A DNA stretch of 64,000 nt from Episyrphus balteatus (Eukaryota > Arthropoda > Insecta > Diptera > Syrphidae): positions 80,670,253 to 80,734,252 of the forward strand of contig NC_079135.1 in NCBI RefSeq assembly GCF_945859705.1, read 5' to 3'. The notes beneath the pieces were generated by a model, which had not been told where the DNA came from, searched no databases, and saw only the letters and a program-made list of their open reading frames with translations. Shown one piece after another: positions 47,101 through 58,726 of this stretch. A program made the position numbers and the translations under genes. The first letter of the stretch is position 1. Each line of letters begins with the position of its first letter.

Positions 47101-50100
47101 TATAGACAAATATAACAAGTAAATCACCTGTAATGGTCTTTGAGGGGGCCCGCTCATACTATGGTGGTACATGACATCATGTTTTATCTGTGAGGGCATT
47201 TGCGAATGGGCATGTGTGTTCTGGTGTTTTTGTATATCGACAGCTGCTAATGCTTCTGCTCTGCTAAGAATCCCATCGTTCAGTCCGGCAAATATGTCAC
47301 CCTAGAGAAAAGAAAATAAATTTTAATCAAAATAGAGAAGAAGGAAATAGTAAGAAGATATTTTGTTGTTATTTCGTTATTTTTGTAAGAGTTTCTAGGA
47401 ATGTGAAAGGCAGGTCAGGTGAAGGTCCTTAATTTATGGGCATCAATTTAATGAAATATGCCTTCTGTTTACCTTTTAAGATATGAAGCCTTAACAGTAG
47501 TAAATAAAAGTAAACAATGGACATAGTGTCTTGTTTTAATGAAGATCAATGACTTGAAAAAGAATTCCCTTTGGAAAATTGTTTTTTGTTTAACTGGTTG
47601 GCAACAGTTTTCTGACAAAAAAAAACAGTAGTATTCCAATGTTTTATACCTTTTATAAAGTTAATAGCAAATTTTGATAGTTTGTATCGAAATATGCATA
47701 AAATAAAAATTGTATCTATCAAAATTCCAAATACTGTGTGCTTTGTTTTCAAAGCTGAGCATAGCTTTTAAGGGAAGGAAAATTATAGTCTTTAACTTCT
47801 TACACCTAATGTATTCACCCTAAATTAAATTTAAATCGCCATTCAATTATTTGTCATTTTCAAAAGCAACTTTTAAATGAATTTTAAAAATAAGTGCAGT
47901 GTGAATAAATAAAGATTTTATATTTAAGCGTTTAAAATTATTTCTTTCACTTTATATTTGTTTTTATTAAATAAAAATAATAGTCATGTGTGTCGGGCAC
48001 AATTTTTATTCACAAATCAAGTTCGCTGCTCAGCTCTTTCGTTTTCCATTTTCTATGAAAAATAGTAAAAATAGGAACAAAATTATTAACAAACTATGGC
48101 AGCACTGTATTGTGGTATGGCCAAAATATTTACTCGTACATTCAAATAATGCGAAAAAAGAGGCAAACCTCAAAATAAATGCTTATAAGCCTACAGCCAA
48201 CAAATCTTTGTTGAAATATTCTTTAACTAATATTAAATATCTCATAAGACCTTAAGTCCATATGTACAAGTCGTAAATTTCTGGGTGAAACCGGAAGTGT
48301 ACAGTGTGTACAGTAGACTGATGCAAATAAATCGACTATATCTCTACATTTAGTATCGAAAATATTTTTGGAAATTATATGGAAAAAAAAATTCTTTGAA
48401 AGTTAGTAATATAAAGAACTGCCGCATAATAAATTTCAATTTCCCATATGATTTACATAGGAAAGGTTGTCGTTTTGAGTTTAGAATTAGTGAATCAATA
48501 AACGGTTATCAAAAGGGCTAGATCAAATTATTTTCTTGTACTATAGTGAACGCTCTACAGAATACATTGCGAAGTTTTTCAACATTTAAATATAAAATAT
48601 AATATGATCTCGTTTTTTATATTTTTTGGCGAAATTATCAAGTTTATTGAAAATTTTTTTCGATTCAAATACATATCTATCGTATTAGAATTTTCAATGA
48701 AATCAAATTAGGTATTATTTCTTTTTTTTTTTCAATTTAAATTTGTAGAAAAAATCTTATTCGATAATATTAGGAATTTGACAGTTAAACAAACTGTGAA
48801 ACCAAAAAAAAATTGAGAATACAAAAAAATTAAAAAAAAATTAACAACATTTTTTGAAAATTTTGCTAATTTCATAAAAAAAATCGGAAAAAAATTAGAA
48901 TTTATTATATGTATTACGTTGGACTTTATATATCTGTCTAAGAAACGGACAGATTTAATCTTAAATAAACCATCAGTATTTTTGGTACATATTATCAAAA
49001 CAACTTCTCCATCCATTAATCACCAATATTCTAATCTCTTACGTCTCTCCCACGTCGTCAATGTTTTTTCGTCAAGCTTCTGAATAACTTCGATGTTAAA
49101 AAATCAAATTCTGTAGGAAATGTCATCGCAGATTTATATTTCAGAAAAAAGATCATCAGCAATGGATAACTTATCTCTTATCGTATTCTTATTTTTTTAA
49201 CGGCAAATTTATCTTCTGGAATTTCCGGGTAGATTTTTAAAACCTCTCTTATCCCTTTATTTTGGTGGAATCCAAATGCCGCCGGCATTGGTTAATCGAA
49301 CCAAGAGTTTTGTTTTTCTTTCTTTTTTTAGATCTAGCAAAAGTGCCACTGCTGAACCACTTTGGTTGTGTTTTAATTGAATCTCGGCACTTGGTCCTGT
49401 TGGAATCTTTAAAAAATTGAGCGTCAAGGTTTCAATTCTTTCTTTAAACAATTGTTATCTCCGTTTTGAAATCATAAACATCTCCATCCGGGATCCAGTT
49501 CATGTTCGATCTTTGCGGTTATTTTAATAGAAAGTTACAACGACAACGAATCATGAGACTATGTATTAGGGTTATGATAGAAAGTGGTGATCGTAGACTG
49601 TAAACAACATAAACTTCTCTAATATTATCCAATAATAATTCATAAAAGATTGGTATTGATAGCAAAAGTTTCAAATTATTTGCTATTTTATAAAAGGCTT
49701 TGGAAATCAAAATATGTAATATGTACCGTATTATATTGAGATGTCACAATATTTGTTGAATGGAAGGTTTTTAAGATCTGATTCGTTGAAAAGGTAGTGG
49801 TAGAAAATCTGGCAGATTGTGCCTCTCCGGCTTGCTTGAAAAATTCAAAAAATTTGGTATATATTTTCATTTAGCTACAGTTGATATCATTTTTCCTGCG
49901 TCTTCTCACTGTATTGTATTCACATATTTTTCTTAATAAGCTTTAAATATTGATAATATTAAATATTTATTTTAAACCCCAAAATTGTAAAGGGTTTTTC
50001 GGTAATTATGAGCATCCAAATCCCTCTGAATAATTATATTGATGACCCTCTTCATTCCATCCCTTATAATTTGGTTGCTTTCAATTTGATTTTAATAATA

Positions 50101-53100
50101 TTTTTGTTGAATTTTTAATTGTCGTCATGTTCCATCATCCACCATATACAACAAATTTTATTTTAAAGACATAATGAATTACCAACAACAAATGGTCTAT
50201 TTTTTGTCCAGCTTTTAATTTAGGTATTTACACACATTTTAAATATCTAAATCTAAATATGTTTTTGAGCGCAACACGGGTTATGGTATACCTTTCTACT
50301 TTTATACAGTACCTATATATGAACCACTGTCCATATTGTATCTAGATACATAAGTATAAGTATACTACTTACTCGATGACGACGAGTGTTAAAAAAAATG
50401 ATAGCTTTTCTATCGTCATCCATCAAGCTACAAACAAGGGGCGCATTTCAGTCGAAGAGAACCTTGAAATATTTATGAGATGTCTGGCCAATTTTTAATG
50501 AGGCCAACTTTCCTCCCCTCCCTATCTTTCTACAAGCATCTTAAGCATTCCCATACCTACCTGCCAACTTATATACCTCTTCGTACATTTTAGATGTAGG
50601 TACATGATAACGAAATGATTTTTATTTATCTGAAGTTTATTGTGGGTATATCCACATTCGAAATGAGTTCACCCGCCAACACACCCACCTTTCATTCTAA
50701 GGAAAATGAAGAAATATTGTCAAAATACTCGACTTGAAATATCAGCACTTCTATCTGCTATATTTTTCTCCATGTGGGAAATTAGAAAAGTTTCCTTATA
50801 AATTGTCCCAAAAAAATATGTGTGTTGGTATCTACCCTTAAAGTAATGAGCTGGACATACTACACACATATTTTTTTGTCGACAGAGTTCCTTCAACGGA
50901 ACTCCGACTCTGTGTATTTGCTGTGGTTCTCTAAATTATGTCAACAAAAATTTCTCGTCCCAATACCGAAATTATAAGTCCAACCACAAGGCAAAGGTAG
51001 ATAATTATATTTTGTTTTTGATTCAATAATTTCGATTGTGAAAAAAATAGCCTTATGCTATGAAGTGACGTATTCTGACAACACTATTATCAAACACAAT
51101 GAAATGTCATTTCATGTGATGGTAGTACCGCAAAATATATATATTTTTGTATGGTCAAGAAAAAAAAAAATTACCTTTGTGTATGTGTGTGTGGTTTTAA
51201 CATTCATACAAAGGGTATTCCAACACTAATATGCCACTTGACGTAGTAGCATAGCGTGACCGGAAGTAATTTGTGGCTAAATAAACATTAATATCCTGCG
51301 ATTCGAACAAGTGCAACTTGAAAACGCTATCCTATTTAGGTATGTATCCCCCAACCTCGTTAGAGCTTAATTTATAAAAAATTATTTTTGTGGGTCAGAG
51401 CTTAGTTTGATTTTGATTGGGGTGGATATGTGGGCGACATACGCGAGTATAAAAACCACAACATGTGGTCAATTGCAGACTGTTGTAAAAAAAAGTAGTG
51501 CACGACTCTGCAAAATAAATACTCCAAGGATATAGTATCTACGTTATAATGAATGTATACATTGGAACATATTGATATAAATTCGAAAGAGTAATATAAT
51601 TGCCCATCACGAACTAGTAATTCTTTCATAAGTATTTTGTAAGTAGCTGCATTTATGTATGTATATGGATATATTATAGACAGTATTTGCATTCAATCAA
51701 AACATGCATAGATACAAATATATGTCGCAGGAATAGGCGTTTGCTATTTTCACCCACAATAGAAAGATATACTATACATAGAAAGGAATATTTTGGATTA
51801 AATTGTGGATAGTTATATTAAAAGAGTTTGAACTCAACCGAATTTCAATCGTATGTATCTATCAGATACACACAATTATTATGAAAAAGTAGCACAATAC
51901 GTAGATCTTATCACAGATTTTAATCTTAATTTAGTATTAACATTAAGCATCAGCAAATACGATAATGTGTTTTATCTAAGACCTTACCTACTTTTTTTTA
52001 TGTACTTTAAGCTTGATTAGTTCTATGTATTTCCATTTCCAATTTTCTATGCCCTAATTTACTCCTTTGTTTTTTTACTGGTAGACTCAAATATTTATGG
52101 TTTCTTAAGTCTCTTTGCTTATCTATTCCAAAAACCACCTGGCCATCAAAGTCCTTGGACCTTTACTTACATATGTCACTAACAGACCATTTACCTGCAT
52201 GTCTAGTTTTATATTTGGGTCTTAAAGTTATTGGGACGTATTCATAGACTCTGTTTAAGCTTCCTTTAAGCGAAACTGGAGTTTATCCTATTTTTATTAC
52301 ATTGGATAAACCCCAGGTTAAGTTTAACAACAACTATGAATACGCCCCATTGTTTCTTTCATAGTTTGTATCTTGGTTCTTGTTTTTTTACGCATAATAC
52401 TTAGTGAGTATATTAGTCTAAATTAAACATCTCCCATCCTTAATAGTTTTTTCTTTATTAGAATAAATTTGTATTTTTGAAATAAAAATTTAATTATAAC
52501 GAAAAACATCACGAGCAGGTCCAAAACACAAAAGGACTTGGTTAATTGGATAAGGAATGACAATGGCGCTGACCAAAGCTTAAGTAGCAAGTCTAATCGT
52601 CTTCTGAAATATTCGCGATAAGAATTTTCCTTGGAAGCACAATGATTTTAATATCTGGGTATGTCTGCCAAATTGTTTTAAATATTTCAAAGCGGACTAC
52701 TGCTGATGAAACAAACGATTGACTATCGATTCTGTGCCACTACTATGCGAAGAAGTCAACAAAGTGTTCTCAAACCTGTGCTAGACACTAAGACACAGCT
52801 ACCAACTATTCAAATAACTTTCGGAGCCCATTGCATCTGCTGGATTAAAATTACCAAAACTGTGTATCGGATCGCGTTTGATGATAATAAAACTCATGGT
52901 TAATGGTATTCACACGACGATACTCAAAGGAAAATTTAAAAATCGAAAATCTACGAGTATTGTTTTGTCGTTAAAGCCAAAATTCACTTTTTTAAATTGG
53001 ATATGATAGGCTGAAGAATGTGCTCTTTTCAATTTTATTAATTAATAAAATAATTATAATCAATTTTGTCGTATAGGTATTCAAAATCATATCAGTTTGG

Positions 53101-55142
53101 TTTTTGATGAGTTTACGACAAACTCATTTTGGGTAAAAACCTTGATAATTTAAAAACAAAGACAAATAAGAGAGTTTTGACTAGATAAATAAGAAGAATA
53201 TATTCTATTAAAAATTGAAAAAACTTCATCGCTGTGTTTTTTTTTTAATAACGCAAACCTTAAAATACGTTTTCAAAGAATTCCAAAATTGGCGAAAATT
53301 CTGATGTCCTAATAGATAATTTATCCGAGTTCAAGCGCCAATAATAATTTGTCGCCACGTGTATATTTACGTTTGTTCATCATGATTAAATCTTGGTTCA
53401 ATGTTTCAACACTTCGTCAGCTGTGGGTCATAGTTTCTAATTGGTGATTTTAACGTAGGTTTTTGAATCAGAGCTAAACCTTAGCTATACGACAGATTTA
53501 GGAAGGTAATAAATGCTAAACCACGGTGAAAATATTTACAACTGACCGAAGTGTTTTCAATCATCCTTTACGGCATCTACAAACTGTATAGAAATTAGTC
53601 GGTTAGAAATGGGCAAATAAGTTGATTATCTTAGTGTTGAGAGCCAATGCACTTCCAACAATATATATCTATACGGGATACTCAGACGTATTCAGATATT
53701 ACATCCAATATTCTATAAAAAGAGGCTTAGTGAAACTTTCGTCCTTGGAGTCATAAAAGAGCCTGGCTTACCAGGTGAGAGCTCCTGCCGTCGGGATAAC
53801 TGCCCGGCCAGGAGTAGGATGTAGTTTCGGAAAGGCGACGAAAAGCCTAGGATACGGCCGGATTTGATTGAGGTCCAAATCCACAGTGAATTGTACCCGC
53901 CTCAAGGAGCTGGTCAATTTATATAAGTGTGTCAATTATTACATAATGTTTGTTAAATGAAATTGCAGGCGGGCAAACCGATTCTTTTGAAACTCTCTAA
54001 AGGTTTTTTATTGATATATCTTACAGCATTTAACAAAATTAAAATCGATTCATTCTGTCGTTGACTCTTAGACTATGTGAAATTCTCATATCAGATTCTA
54101 ATAACGAGAATGTAGCCATTCTGTCACCTAGACTAATAGTACCTGCTTCCCATGCCTGCTTATTTATTTTCGTTTTTTCAACCAATTTTTCTCACGGAAA
54201 AGAAGCTACTGAATTAGATAACATCAGAGTAAATAAATCGGTTTAGTAACAAATTTTAGTTAAAACAATCCCTATTTCAACAGAGCTGCCTTCAGTTGCG
54301 CTGAGTTTCAAGTTGAATAAAATAATAAATGCGGTTTAGAACAGTTTCAAACTAGTATATTAATGAAGTATCTTGTTTATAAACATTAGCCGTGTTTTAA
54401 TTTCCTTGTGATCCAGATCAGATCATTGCATTATTTTGCCTTACAACAAAAGCTGGATTTCGATTTGGTATTGTAACGCTTATAAATATGATTTGATCTG
54501 GATCACAAGGAAAATATAACACGGCTATTATATTAGCTTAAATTAAATGCTAAAAAAAAACAACAAGAAATTATTAAAAAATCGCGATTTCATCGAAATT
54601 TTGTTTTTAATACAATGTTTACAAAGAATTTAATTGTTTCACCAATCAAAAACCTAAAAGACTCATTACGCAAAAATGGTAGATCATACCTTCGATGCCG
54701 CTCGCAAGTCGAAAGGCACTTCAACCAATTTTGAATGCGTAACTGAAGGCAGCTGGCTACAACTCGATACGTCTGGAGATGATTGTTGATTAAAGTATAG
54801 ATTCACTCCAGATTGTAGCGCCATCTAACGAATGATAAAGACAACAATAATAATACTATAATAATTAAAAAAATAAATAATATTTACAATATGTTTCTTT
54901 TGTTTTTAAGGGTCAAATTAGTATTTAACTTCAAATAAATCTGAAATGTTCTAGCCTTTTAGATTGATTCATTTTTAACTTTCGTTTTTGAAATTTTTTT
55001 GAGAAACATTTAATTTAATAATTAAAAAAATAATACTAAGATAGCTAAACTTAAAAGTTTAACTGTAAAAATTGTAGATACTTACATTTTGTCGAGAAGA
55101 CCATGAGTTACATAATAGGGAAGCATCTTCTAAAAGGCGTGA
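35092..55142 (-). CDS. acj6: acj6 POU-homeodomain transcription factor (3' seven exons)
   Basis: Joined exons, 5' to 3': 55142-55086, 47301-47128, 36865-36688, 36573-36433, 35743-35512, 35380-35217, 35162-35092. All phases match, giving 338 residues and a stop. The protein is a class IV POU factor (Brn3 family) that binds DNA in the nucleus. In Drosophila it sets olfactory receptor choice and neuron wiring. In order, the exons give SRLLEDASLLCNSW, then a Brn3-type box (ILSRAEALAAVDI), a His-rich linker, the POU-specific domain (from DTDTDPRELEAFAERFKQ to LQAWLEEAE), and a homeodomain with RVWFCNQRQKQKR as recognition helix. The N-terminal exons (about 55 residues in Drosophila) are not in 55143-64000, so they lie beyond the window. 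Introns reach about 10 kb, typical of a neural regulatory gene. Confidence 0.97.
35163..35216 (-). other. acj6: 54-nt micro-intron; retention gives an alternative C-terminus
   Basis: GTATGA...CACAATTAG is a minimal-length intron. If it is retained, the frame continues RMKFAAQH and stops at 35191-35193. If it is removed, the frame continues RIVSSVTASMTGPGPAG to the end. Both products are plausible, so this is a built-in C-terminal switch directly after the homeodomain. Confidence 0.75.
35217..35380 (-). CDS. acj6: acj6 exon: homeodomain
   Basis: 164 nt. It encodes KRTSIAAPEKRSLEAYFAVQ, then PRPSGEKIAAIAEKLDLKKN, then VVRVWFCNQRQKQK. It is a complete homeodomain with the W-F-C-N-R signature of POU factors (Cys in the recognition helix). 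It ends one base into an arginine codon at donor C|GTATGA. Confidence 0.98.
35374..35384 (-). promoter_or_regulatory. acj6: Tandem splice acceptors 6 nt apart (I-POU type switch)
   Basis: The acceptor CAAG|AAAAAG|GACT offers two AG sites. The first gives GEKK-R-KR-TS, the second GEKK-R-TS, removing Lys-Arg at the start of the homeodomain without changing the frame. Drosophila acj6 is known to make I-POU and twin-of-I-POU forms differing by two basic residues here. The DNA shows how this gene could do the same. Confidence 0.7.
35512..35743 (-). CDS. acj6: acj6 exon: most of the POU-specific domain
   Basis: 232 nt, acceptor ATTTTTAAG, donor AAA AG|GTAGAC. It encodes GVTQADVGKALANLKLPGVG, then SQSTICRFESLTLSHNNM, then KPILQAWLEEAEAQAKNK, and the linker RRDPDAPSVLPAGEKK up to the homeodomain. 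It ends inside an arginine codon. Confidence 0.98.
35832..35858 (+). repeat. Dispersed 26-bp motif, copy 1
   Basis: AAGTTCGCTGCTCAGCTCTT followed by TTGTTTT. Near-identical copies lie at 44630-44656 and 48019-48045, and relatives at 31246 (inverted) and 61797. The sequences beyond the core differ. Confidence 0.75.
36046..36388. mobile_element. 343-bp inverted-repeat element in an acj6 intron
   Basis: The left terminus AAGTGACTGAATTTACCTTA and the right terminus (reverse-complemented) AAGTGACTGTATTTCCCTTA are imperfect inverted arms of about 50 bp; further mirrored words lie inside (AGCTACATGTTCGGC / GCTGAACACGTAGCT). It ends only 44 bp from the acj6 exon at 36433 and occupies half of that 689-bp intron. 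Confidence 0.75.
36433..36573 (-). CDS. acj6: acj6 exon: linker and start of POU-specific domain
   Basis: 141 nt, acceptor TTTTAACAG, donor TTA G|GTATTT. It encodes HHGHPSAHHPAMAAAVAAAG, then LHPDTDTDPRELEAFAER and FKQRRIKL, where the POU-specific domain begins. Confidence 0.97.
36688..36865 (-). CDS. acj6: acj6 exon: MHHTMDGLDMLDPTGSMTTL...
   Basis: 178 nt, acceptor AATCTCTTAG, donor CCG G|GTAGGA. It encodes the His/Met-rich linker (LHGSYHGMNHMMGHHH) ahead of the POU domain. The first codon happens to be ATG, but the acceptor directly before it and the phase agree with an internal exon. Confidence 0.96.
37011..37031 (-). CDS. acj6: Candidate acj6 microexon (21 nt, ENNSSRG)
   Basis: A very strong acceptor (TTTTTTCTTTTTCAG) precedes GAA AAC AAT TCT TCT AGA GGT. 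With a GC donor (GGT|GCAATT) it is 21 nt and keeps frame between PLQ and MHH. Drosophila Acj6 has ENPFSRQ at this point as I recall, the same length and a similar pattern. Using the nearby GT donor instead gives 19 nt and a frameshift. It lies 145 nt upstream of the MHH exon. Confidence 0.4.
44630..44656 (+). repeat. Dispersed 26-bp motif, copy 2
   Basis: AAGTTCGCTGCTCAGCTCTT then TCGTTTT, identical in its core to the copy at 48019 and one base different from 35832. Confidence 0.75.
47128..47301 (-). CDS. acj6: acj6 exon: GDIFAGLNDGILSRAEALAAVD...
   Basis: 174 nt, phase 0 to 0, acceptor TTTTCTCTAG, donor CAG|GTGATT. It encodes 58 residues, including the POU-IV box (SRAEALAAVDI) and HSQMPSQIKHDVMYHHSMSG, and ends GPPQRPLQ. 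Confidence 0.97.
48019..48045 (+). repeat. Dispersed 26-bp motif, copy 3
   Basis: AAGTTCGCTGCTCAGCTCTT then TCGTTTT. Confidence 0.75.
52234..52348. mobile_element. 115-bp MITE with ATT duplication
   Basis: The left end GGGACGTATTCATAG and the right end (reverse-complemented) GGGGCGTATTCATAG are inverted arms continuing through GTTTAAGC/TTAAACTTAA words to GTTTATCC. ATT flanks both sides (52231-52233 and 52349-52351). Confidence 0.75.
53750..53910. other. GC-rich, hairpin-forming segment of unknown origin
   Basis: In an AT-rich intron this block is strikingly GC-rich. It holds CCTGGCTTACCAGG (53762-53775, 5-bp stem and 4-nt loop) and CTCCTGCCG...CGGCCAGGAG (53782-53814). It may be a retroelement 5' region or an RNA gene fragment; I do not recognise it. 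Confidence 0.4.
54389..54525. mobile_element. 137-bp TIR element with TA duplication
   Basis: The left arm GCCGTGTTTTAATTTCCTTG and the right arm (reverse-complemented) GCCGTGTTATATTTTCCTTG extend through TGATCCAGATCA. TA flanks both ends (54387-54388 and 54526-54527), as for Tc1/mariner-type MITEs. Confidence 0.8.
54690..54824 (-). CDS. acj6: Candidate acj6 cassette exon, 45 in-frame codons
   Basis: Acceptor GTCTTTATCATTCGTTAG and donor AAG|GTATGA bound exactly 135 nt with no stop, phase 0 at both ends. It could be inserted between RQN (55086) and GDIFAG (47301) without disturbing the frame. It encodes MALQSGVNLYFNQQ, then SSPDVSSCSQLPSVTH, ending VPFDLRAASK, a Ser/Gln-rich composition like a transcription-factor linker. 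Alternatively its ATG could open an alternative first exon. I do not recall this segment in Drosophila Acj6. Confidence 0.6.
55086..55142 (-). CDS. acj6: acj6 exon: SRLLEDASLLCNSW...
   Basis: 57 nt, phase 0 to 0, with acceptor TTTTTTACAG and donor GTAAGT-like (AAT|GTAAG). It encodes 19 residues ending WSSRQN, one residue different from the Drosophila WSARQN as I recall it. It is the most upstream acj6 exon in the window. Confidence 0.95.
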
Positions 55143-55220
55143 CTGTAAAAAAGGAAAAAGGAAATTATATTAATGGATATAGAAAGAGGTTCTTTTTTGC
55201 AAAATTATATTTGACGTTAA

Positions 55221-55851
55221 GGGGGAAATCCCTCCAGAGTCCAGACGACACCTTTTTCACTATTTTTTTATGAAAAACTGAAAGCACTTATTGAAATTTG
55301 GAAAAAGACAAGATATTACTGCCATTATCAAGAATTGAAAAAAAATTTTTGAAATGAAAAAATAACAAAATGGCGGCTCTGGAGCATTTCAAAGTTGACG
55401 CCTCTAGTTTGCGCCGTGCAATGTACAGGTCCAGGAAATCATCTTAAATCAAAAAGGAAATTATTTTTTTCCGTTAGATGATATTAGTACGCATTGCATG
55501 AACCTAAATTTTTTTTTTAAATGAAAAATAAAAATTAGAAATCAAAAAAACGAAAAAAAACATGTTTTTATTAACAAAGAAGTAGTTAAAAAAAATATTT
55601 ACTGTACAAATTTTATTCAATTTATTTGCTTCAAATTTCAAGTCGATAGCTTCATTAGTTTTTGAGTTACATTGCACGGCGCAAACTAGAGGCGCCAGAG
55701 CCGCCATTTTGTTATTTTTTCATTTAAAAATTTTTTTTTTCAATTCTTGATAATGTCAGTAATATCTTGTCTTTTTCCAAGTTTCAATAAGTGCTTTCAG
55801 TTTTTCATAAAAAAATAGTGAAAAATGTGTCTTCTGGAGGGATTTCCCCCC
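55221..55851. mobile_element. 631-bp inverted-repeat element with TTAA duplication
   Basis: TTAA flanks at 55217-55220 and 55852-55855. The termini GGGGGAAATCCCTCCAGA and its complement face each other, with a one-G length difference. The arms are about 200 bp and include ATTGAAATTTGGAAAAAGAC, AAAATGGCGGCTCT and TAGTTTGCGCCGTGCAATGT words in mirror order. TTAA duplication is typical of piggyBac-superfamily non-autonomous elements, although piggyBac ends usually start CCC. Confidence 0.88.
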
Positions 55852-58726
55852 TTAACATTTAAAACGAAGTTTTTAACTATTCCAAATGTTGAAATTCAGT
55901 AAGTCATCATAATATCTTCAAATGTGAATTAATTCTACATTTAAGGTTTTGAAATAGTAGGTAATACATTAATGCTTTCGACAATCCATTATCTAATTTG
56001 CTAAACAATAATGCAAATATAAATTATTTTTAGTGTTAAAATATCAATTTATTTCTAATAAGCAATAAGCACGAAAGGTATACTTATAAAACCCTTTTTT
56101 GTTTCTGCTCATGTGAAAAATCCAATTACCACAAGCACACTTTCCTAATAAACCACTCATGCATATCGCGTCCATAGTTTATTCAAAATAAAAAAAAAAA
56201 AAACATATTGAACATCAATTAAAACAATTAATTTTGTCCGGTTTTTGAATCATTTAAACATCGAAATAAATCTAATAAAACCCTAACTACCCTGAAAACC
56301 AATAAATGAATAATAAAAGTAAAGTGAAATAAAAGCTTCATTTCGTAGATTTCTAACATCGTACAAACATAAAGAACCTCTTGTATTGTTTGTTTGTGGG
56401 GGGAAATGCAAGTCGCCGTTGTTGTCGTCGTCGTAGTCATCCTCGTAGTCAAAGAAGAAATTTATAGCCATTATCACCCTCAAATCGATTTGGTTAACCT
56501 TAAATGGTATTTGCATTAATTGGTTTGCTTTTCAATTTTGGTTTGCAACTTATAGATGCACATGGAGATACATTTAATTTATTTGATTTACCGTAAATAA
56601 AATGCGTAGCTAGGAACTTTTACAAAAGTTATTGAATATTATTTCACATATAATTAAAATTAGTAAAAATGAACTGACCATTACGAATTTGTTTTTGTAT
56701 TTCTTTAAGAAATACCTGCAGGATGATGACTGTGTAAATAAATTATGAATTTTATTGTGATTTCAGTGAAAGGTACTTGAAAAATGCAAACTTTATTCTT
56801 GGAAAGAAAACAAAGAAAGTTTCTAAATCGATATTTAATTCGACATTGATCTGTGGAGCTATGAAATTGATCAAGAGCCATGAAACACTTGACATCAACA
56901 TCTACACCAGACTCTTAAATCTAAAATGATGCTTTGAGGGTAATACTCCATTCAATATAATTAACTGTCCGTAAAGGAACGACAGTTGTTGTTGTAAAAG
57001 TGCGAAATATCAAAGATAAACATTTTTTAAACATTGGACTTTTTGCCCCATTTTCTAGAGGGTCCAAACACAAAAAAAAAATCGATTTTTAAAAATACTA
57101 GAGTGGTCCACCTCTGGACTATACGTTAAGAACTTTTCCAAAGTAAGTTTTTCATTTAGAAATTCAAACGATTTTTGGGTCACTGTGGTGTATGCGTAAT
57201 ATTTTTTTTTTTTTTTAGAAAAATCTCAGCAGTAAATATAAAACTTCCATAACTAACAGAAAATAATGCTGTTATGTATCTAATTGGTTGAAAATTTTGA
57301 TGTTAAAAGGAAGTACAAGTACTCAAAGGTATGAGTTTAGAGATCGGATAATAGAATTCAATTTTTTGTCAACCATATTTAAAAAAAATCATGAAATTGA
57401 AATTTTTTTTAATTTTATTTAAATATATCTGTATTAATTTCCACATTAAAAAATGGTTCTTCTTTTATTTACCTTACTTTATTTTTTGATTTAATAAAAG
57501 GACTATATTTGATAAAGGACTACAATAGTATTTTATTTTGTTAGCTTGCACCGTTTACAATATAACAAGGCAAGAGTTTGATAAACAAAAAAACCTCTTT
57601 GACTTAATATTACTTATTTTTTATTTGTTTCAAAAAAAATAATGTGCACCAAATCGATAGAAAATGTTGTAACGAACAATTAATAGCTTTATTTTTTGTC
57701 GTAAGACATTCTGAAGCCGAGTTATTCCCAAAAAACGATATTTTTGGGTGGTTTCGCACCGGTTTTTCGTGCGTTCATTTTATCAATTTCTTTGCTGTAA
57801 AATGCAGGTAGTTAAGAGGGCTACAAAATAGGTTAGAAAAATGGTTTTTTCGAAATAAAAACGAAAATATGTTTTTTTAACAACTAGAATTTGACTTTAA
57901 CTGGCTGCCATTTTGTAGTAACTCACTTTAATACTTTTAGTATGTTTATTTTTTTGTCTACGACAAACTGGAGCAAAGATATTAGCTTGGAAGTAAAATA
58001 TCCCAAAAACTGCATTTTTGTGAATAACTTCGCTAAAGAGAATGATCAGGTGGTGATAAATTGGGTTTAAGAGTTTTAAACATACCCCTATCGATCCATG
58101 AAATAAAAACTGACAGTGCCTCTGTGCGCAAGGTCAAATGACGCTTTGACTGGAGTAATTGCATCACAAATCAAATTTCTGGATCCTGTATTTATTAGTC
58201 ATAAAATTCCTTTGAAAATATTTTTTTTTCAATTTCAACAATTTTTGGCTGGTTGTACTGTACAATAACGTGCTTTAAAAAACAATTGATTCTTTTTTCT
58301 TCAACTCAACTCATCGAACTTTGCTGCAGAATTTTTTTTTAAGTATGATGACAAGCAAACATTGTGATAGTGTGATGTGACAACAAATTTTTTTTTGAAG
58401 CACCCTAATGTACATATATTGCAGAAGAAGTTTTCAAATAGCAAATTGTCAAGTAATACATTCCAATTGTGGACTAATTTTTTAATCATTGTTAATTCCG
58501 ACATTTAACACCTTTTCAGTTGGGAGTGTTTTAGTAAGTGAATAGAGTCTAGAATATCAAACAATAAGACTGTTCTTCACTTCTACACAGTTTTGTTTCT
58601 CAAATAACATTTACTAAATGCAATCGTGGCGATAACTTGCCCTGAATCTGATATCTAACGGAATTTCATGTGTATTGTCAAAATCAAGATTGGTAGTGAC
58701 TATAAAAATAAAATGCACGACTGGGG

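Larger units (their letters stand above)
36866..47127 (-). other. acj6: acj6 intron (10.3 kb)
   Basis: AT-rich intron with poly(A/T) runs. It contains the candidate microexon at 37011-37031, a copy of the 26-bp motif at 44630, a common insect repeat near 43580-43800, and a degenerate tRNA-like phrase near 42080-42135 (GGTTGAATCC). The short open frames here have no protein-like composition. Confidence 0.7.
47302..54689 (-). other. acj6: acj6 intron between the Brn3-box exon and the candidate cassette exon
   Basis: AT-rich, with a 26-bp motif copy at 48019, a MITE at 52234-52348, a GC-rich structured block at 53750-53910 and a small TIR element at 54389-54525. No other gene was recognised. 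Confidence 0.65.

Noticed and set aside
56283..56516. Asp-rich minus-strand frame (YEDDYDDDNN)
   Set aside because: It comes from a GAC/GTC trinucleotide tract in an acj6 intron, and no splice context supports an exon.
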